From Notolepis coatsorum (Eukaryota > Chordata > Actinopteri > Aulopiformes > Paralepididae), in contig OZ020588.1 of NCBI GenBank assembly GCA_963971535.1, forward strand, positions 122,614,887-122,678,886: a DNA stretch of 64,000 bases. The letters run 5' to 3'. Position 1 is the first letter of the stretch; each line of letters begins with the position of its first letter. The notes beneath the pieces are model-generated. The model was not told where the DNA came from and ran no database searches. It saw only the letters and a list, made by a program, of their open reading frames with translations. Position numbers and translations under genes: made by a program. Below, one piece after another: positions 59,731-64,000 of this stretch.

Positions 59731-61070
59731 CATACCCTCTCTCATCCAGCTGTGAACTTGACCAAGGGTAAACTAGGAGGGATTTTTTGAATGTTTAGGA
59801 TACATTTTTTTAATGTTCTTTCTTGCAGTACATTTGTCGGCTTGAAATTACTTTACATAGACCGGAGCTTGTTTGAATATTCTCGCAAACTGTAATTGTC
59901 TTGAAACATGTATTGCATGTTACAACAGTATGATGCATGAGATGGTTGTTTAAAAAAAAAAAAAACGTTTACATTGTGGATGGGTGGGCAGGCGAGTACA
60001 AGATTAACTGTTGAGAGCAGGTTGAATAAATCAGTTCTGTGCAGCCCTCCACTACCAACTGAGCTTATTCAAACGCATGCTCAGGAATCTGAGAGCTGAA
60101 GAATAGTAATTCTCCCAGAGGGGTGCATTTAACATAATTCTTAAATTATGGAAAATAATTGTGTAGGTGGGGCAACCGTAATTGACTGGGACACCACCAA
60201 TTATGGCTCCTTCGGGAGGCTGGATTGCCAGTGGGGTAAGATTTAGCTGACGAGTTCACGGAGTAATGAAGGAATCTGGGCCTAGAAGCTCGTCCATAAT
60301 GGGCAAGTATCTATCTCGCTGGCTTTGGCACAACTATTGCAGTGCTCATTTGGGGCGTGGCCCCTTTCGAACAGGTTGATTGCTTGGCTCCTGGTATTGC
60401 CACTTGCAACGTTTCTGGGTGTGTACCCGGAGTGTGTGGCCGTTCACAACGTGTACTGTACCAGTTTGGAGTGGACCGATTGCTTGGCCCCCAGAAGTGC
60501 TGCTTGCAGTGTTCTACTTTTGCTGCCAAATGAACCTTGGATATATATTTGATATAGTATGTAGCTAGGGTCTCCTCAGCCATCTCATTACAGTGTCACT
60601 CATTGGAGTAAATCCTTTTTTTGCTTTTTGATTGAAGTTCTGAGTCATGGTGAGAAGTTGTGACAAGATAATTTTCTATCCTTAAAGTCCTACCCTTGAA
60701 GAATTGACATTTATATAAATTGAATGCATCCTTATGTGGGTCTCTCAGAGATGATTGGGCTGTGTGTATATACATACAGTATATGAAAAGTATATAGCAT
60801 AAGTGGCCCTTGTATTCTAAGATTTTAGATAAATACGGGACCCACTTTGGTAACAAGAGACTTAAGAAGATAAAGTATCCACTTAACATTGTTTGTGGTC
60901 TGACATTTGATTTAATCGAGGATCTGGCTTATCTTTATTGTTCACCGGCAGAAAGATCCCGGGCCACAGCCAATACCAAGTCAGGCTTCTTTCTTCTTTC
61001 AGCATGAATTTGAGACACCTCACTCTCTCTCTCAGTTAAACACACGTAGAAGAGCACACACTCAGACATT
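59731..61070. other. Non-coding stretch
   Basis: No recognisable gene, transposon end or long repeat. 60325-60560 has overlapping short open frames without familiar motifs; GATTGCTTGG occurs twice in it. Confidence 0.5.
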
Positions 61071-61074
61071 CACT

Positions 61075-61856
<782 letters not shown>

Positions 61857-62408
61857 GTCTGTGGTATTGCTATTGAATTGTTGGTGTTTCCTCATTTCTT
61901 TTAAGAAAGACAAAATAACCAAATCTGATGCTTATTAAATAATAAATTAATTTAGATTGTCTTTGTACTCCTGTAGTTCTAGCTCTCTCCAGTGAGTCAT
62001 TTGTTGGGTTAATTTTACATCAGGGATGGTGGACAAGTAAACTCCCTTCACTCCCTCACATTTTACATCAAATATATGGGCCACATGGGAACGGGATTGG
62101 ATCAATTATTCCACCTCACCCTCTTCTAACCTTGGATGTCCCCCTGGCGAAAAACACACAGAACAATGGCAATGACGCTTTTTTCTTTGTACCACAAAAC
62201 AAGGAGTGTTTTCTGAAATTATATCTGCAGAAATTGTTTTATTATCATCACCAACATTTTCCCAATAAGTGTTAAGGACTGCAAATTCCCCGATCTTTTA
62301 ATTTAGAAAATAAAATGCAAACTAGAAAAGAATATTCCGCCCACTTTGACTGATATATCTTCCCCTCTTTCTCTCTCCCCACTCTTTCTACCCATATCTA
62401 TATGTCCC
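61857..62408. other. Non-coding stretch
   Basis: Ordinary mixed sequence, no recognised feature. Confidence 0.5.
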
Positions 62409-62633
<225 letters not shown>

Positions 62634-62856
62634 ACACTTATTCTCTGTCTCTTCATTCTCCTTTTCTCCAGCTCTCCCTCGCCCTTCACTCTATGAGTCA
62701 CTGTTCTCATAGTAAGTGGCATATATCAGACTGTGACAGAGGTGCTATAGCACATGAAGACAGTGGGTAGCATCGTATCAATCCACACACCAGGGAGTCC
62801 ATTACAGCATGGCCAAGCCTATTTACACATTCAGCCTGAGCAATATTAGCCAGCTA

Positions 62857-63056
62857 NNNNNNNNNNNNNNNNNNNNNNNNNNNNNNNNNNNNNNNNNNNN
62901 NNNNNNNNNNNNNNNNNNNNNNNNNNNNNNNNNNNNNNNNNNNNNNNNNNNNNNNNNNNNNNNNNNNNNNNNNNNNNNNNNNNNNNNNNNNNNNNNNNNN
63001 NNNNNNNNNNNNNNNNNNNNNNNNNNNNNNNNNNNNNNNNNNNNNNNNNNNNNNNN
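62857..63056. other. Assembly gap, exactly 200 N
   Basis: The round length suggests a scaffolding gap of unknown true size. It abuts a tandem array, which probably caused the break and may continue inside it. Confidence 0.95.
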
Positions 63057-63411
63057 CCAGACTACCACGCTGACCATCTCTCCCCCTCCACAGCTGTACA
63101 TGCCCAGACCACCACACTGACCATCTCTCCCCCTCCACAGCTGTACATCCAGAGCACCACACTGACCATCTCTCCCCCTCCACAGCTGTACATCCCAGAC
63201 CACCACGCTGACCATCTCTCCCCCTCCACAGCTGTACATCCAGACCACCACCCTGACCAACTCTCCCCCTCCACAGTTTTACATCCAGACCACCACGCTG
63301 ACCATCTCTCCCCCTCCACAGATGTACATCCAGACCACCACACTGACCATCTCGCCCCCTCCACAGCTGTACATCCAGACCACCAAACTGACCATCTCTC
63401 CCCCTCCACAG
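63057..63411 (+). repeat. 45-bp tandem array of the grm7 splice acceptor and exon head
   Basis: Each unit reads CTGTACATCCAGACCACCAC, then ACTGACCATC, then TCTCCCCCTCCACAG: the first 30 nt of the downstream exon followed by its polypyrimidine tract and AG. Acceptor-like AGs end at 63093, 63140, 63185, 63231, 63276, 63321, 63366 and 63411, steps 47, 45, 46, 45, 45, 45, 45. The last AG is the expected true 3' splice site. The five rightmost are in frame with the exon and would each add [19 protein letters not shown] repeats. The left edge is cut by the gap. Confidence 0.93.
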
Positions 63412-63658
63412 CTGTACATCCAGACCACCACACTGACCGTCTCCATGAACCTGAGCGCGTCGGTGACCCTGGGGATGCTCTTCATGCCCAAAATCTACGT
63501 CATCATCTTCCACCCGGAGCTCAACGTGCAGAAGAGGAAGCGCTCCTTCAAGGCCGTGGTCACCGCCACCACCCTGTCGTCTCGCCTCTCCCACAAGGCC
63601 GCCGACAGGCCAAACGGCGAGGCCAAGACGGAACTGTGCGAGAACATTGACCCCAACA
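63412..63658 (+). CDS. grm7: Metabotropic glutamate receptor (group III, mGluR7-like), penultimate-type exon: TM7 and proximal C-tail
   Basis: This 247-nt exon encodes [20 protein letters not shown] and [18 protein letters not shown], the seventh transmembrane helix of a class C G-protein-coupled receptor. It continues with [12 protein letters not shown] and [20 protein letters not shown], the proximal cytoplasmic tail. The [12 protein letters not shown] segment is the Ca2+/calmodulin- and G-protein-beta-gamma-binding region known in group III receptors, and SSRLSHK...[14 protein letters not shown] is closest to mGluR7 (mGluR4 and mGluR8 differ there). The receptor is a presynaptic glutamate sensor coupled to Gi/o. 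The exon starts in phase 0 after CCCCCTCCACAG and ends in phase 1 at AACA/GTAAGT (donor 63659-63660). Sequence beyond the donor is intronic, so the C-terminal exon is outside the window. The repeated acceptors upstream make the start ambiguous to a splicing machine, but homology places it here. Confidence 0.93.
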
Positions 63659-64000
63659 GTAAGTGTAGAGGGGAAACGCTAGAACGCTTTCATTCCTGAT
63701 GGTGAAGTTTCAATGCCAAATGTAATACTTAATATGTGTAGTACAGTAATGATTTAAACAAATGATAATATACAGCAAATTACAGGTGTAGTTGATGGGA
63801 TCTATTGGACGCTTTTACAACCTATTTGCTGCACTCATGCTCTTACTGCAGTGTTGCTAACGTACCCTACAAGGATTTATTTGGAAAAATACTCCCACTA
63901 CTAATGCAGGATAGATGCAAGGGGTTCTTCTACAATTGCTACCATTGCATAAAGAACTCTAAATATACGCAAATGAAAGTCATCCAGAATGCTGATAATT
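63659..64000 (+). other. Intron following the grm7 exon
   Basis: Begins with the donor GTAAGTGT. The remainder is AT-rich unique sequence without further exons. Confidence 0.8.

Noticed and set aside
60325..60583. Possible host exon from overlapping open frames of 60-90 codons
   Set aside because: No familiar motif, no clear splice sites, and frames are open on both strands.

Overview
The window is vertebrate, almost certainly teleost, genomic DNA. It is dominated by transposable elements and long microsatellites. The only recognisable host coding sequence is one exon near the right end (63412-63658), which encodes the seventh transmembrane helix and proximal cytoplasmic tail of a group III metabotropic glutamate receptor, best matching grm7. 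Group III mGluR genes have very large introns and no other exon is visible, so most or all of 1-62856 is probably the intron upstream of this exon (inference). The very high density of dinucleotide and tetranucleotide arrays of 100-360 bp recalls gadiform fish, but the sequence alone does not fix the species.

Region 1-8057: an almost intact Ty3/Gypsy chromovirus (Tf1/sushi-like) lies on the minus strand at 69-7570, with two 893-bp LTRs and a GATGA target duplication. Its gag and pol carry stops and frameshifts. Pol is also split by a 1.27-kb hAT-type element (3751-5023, 8-bp target duplication), which itself holds a LINE 3' tail. The retroelement landed inside the left target duplication of an older tRNA-derived SINE (7578-8042). 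A 10-nt match between the predicted RNA 5' end and the site next to the 5' LTR points to self-primed reverse transcription.

Region 8058-31650: non-coding sequence with a candidate 1.9-kb solo LTR, LINE fragments (one split by a hAT with an 8-bp duplication), a SINE inserted in a minisatellite, a hAT end pair enclosing a TTAA-flanked piggyBac-like element that encloses a non-coding element with identical 128-bp terminal repeats, and several minisatellites.

Region 31650-59730: nested DNA transposons. At least five TTAA-flanked piggyBac-like elements (four here, one at 15801) share related ends. hAT elements with clear 8-bp duplications lie at 32400, 47458 and 55425, and a probable 11-kb composite hAT at 44115-55315 carries transposase remnants. 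An L1-type LINE with a 19-bp target duplication is at 34506-39267, solo LTRs at 39749 and 44334, two copies of one MITE at 37964 and 50778, and a fold-back piggyBac-like element with arms of about 440 bp at 57395-59730.

Region 59731-64000: non-coding sequence and microsatellites, a 200-N assembly gap, then a 45-bp tandem array. Each unit of the array contains a copy of the grm7 exon's 3' splice site plus the first 30 nt of the exon, and the array runs directly into the real exon. This array of eight splice acceptors is the most unusual signal in the window.
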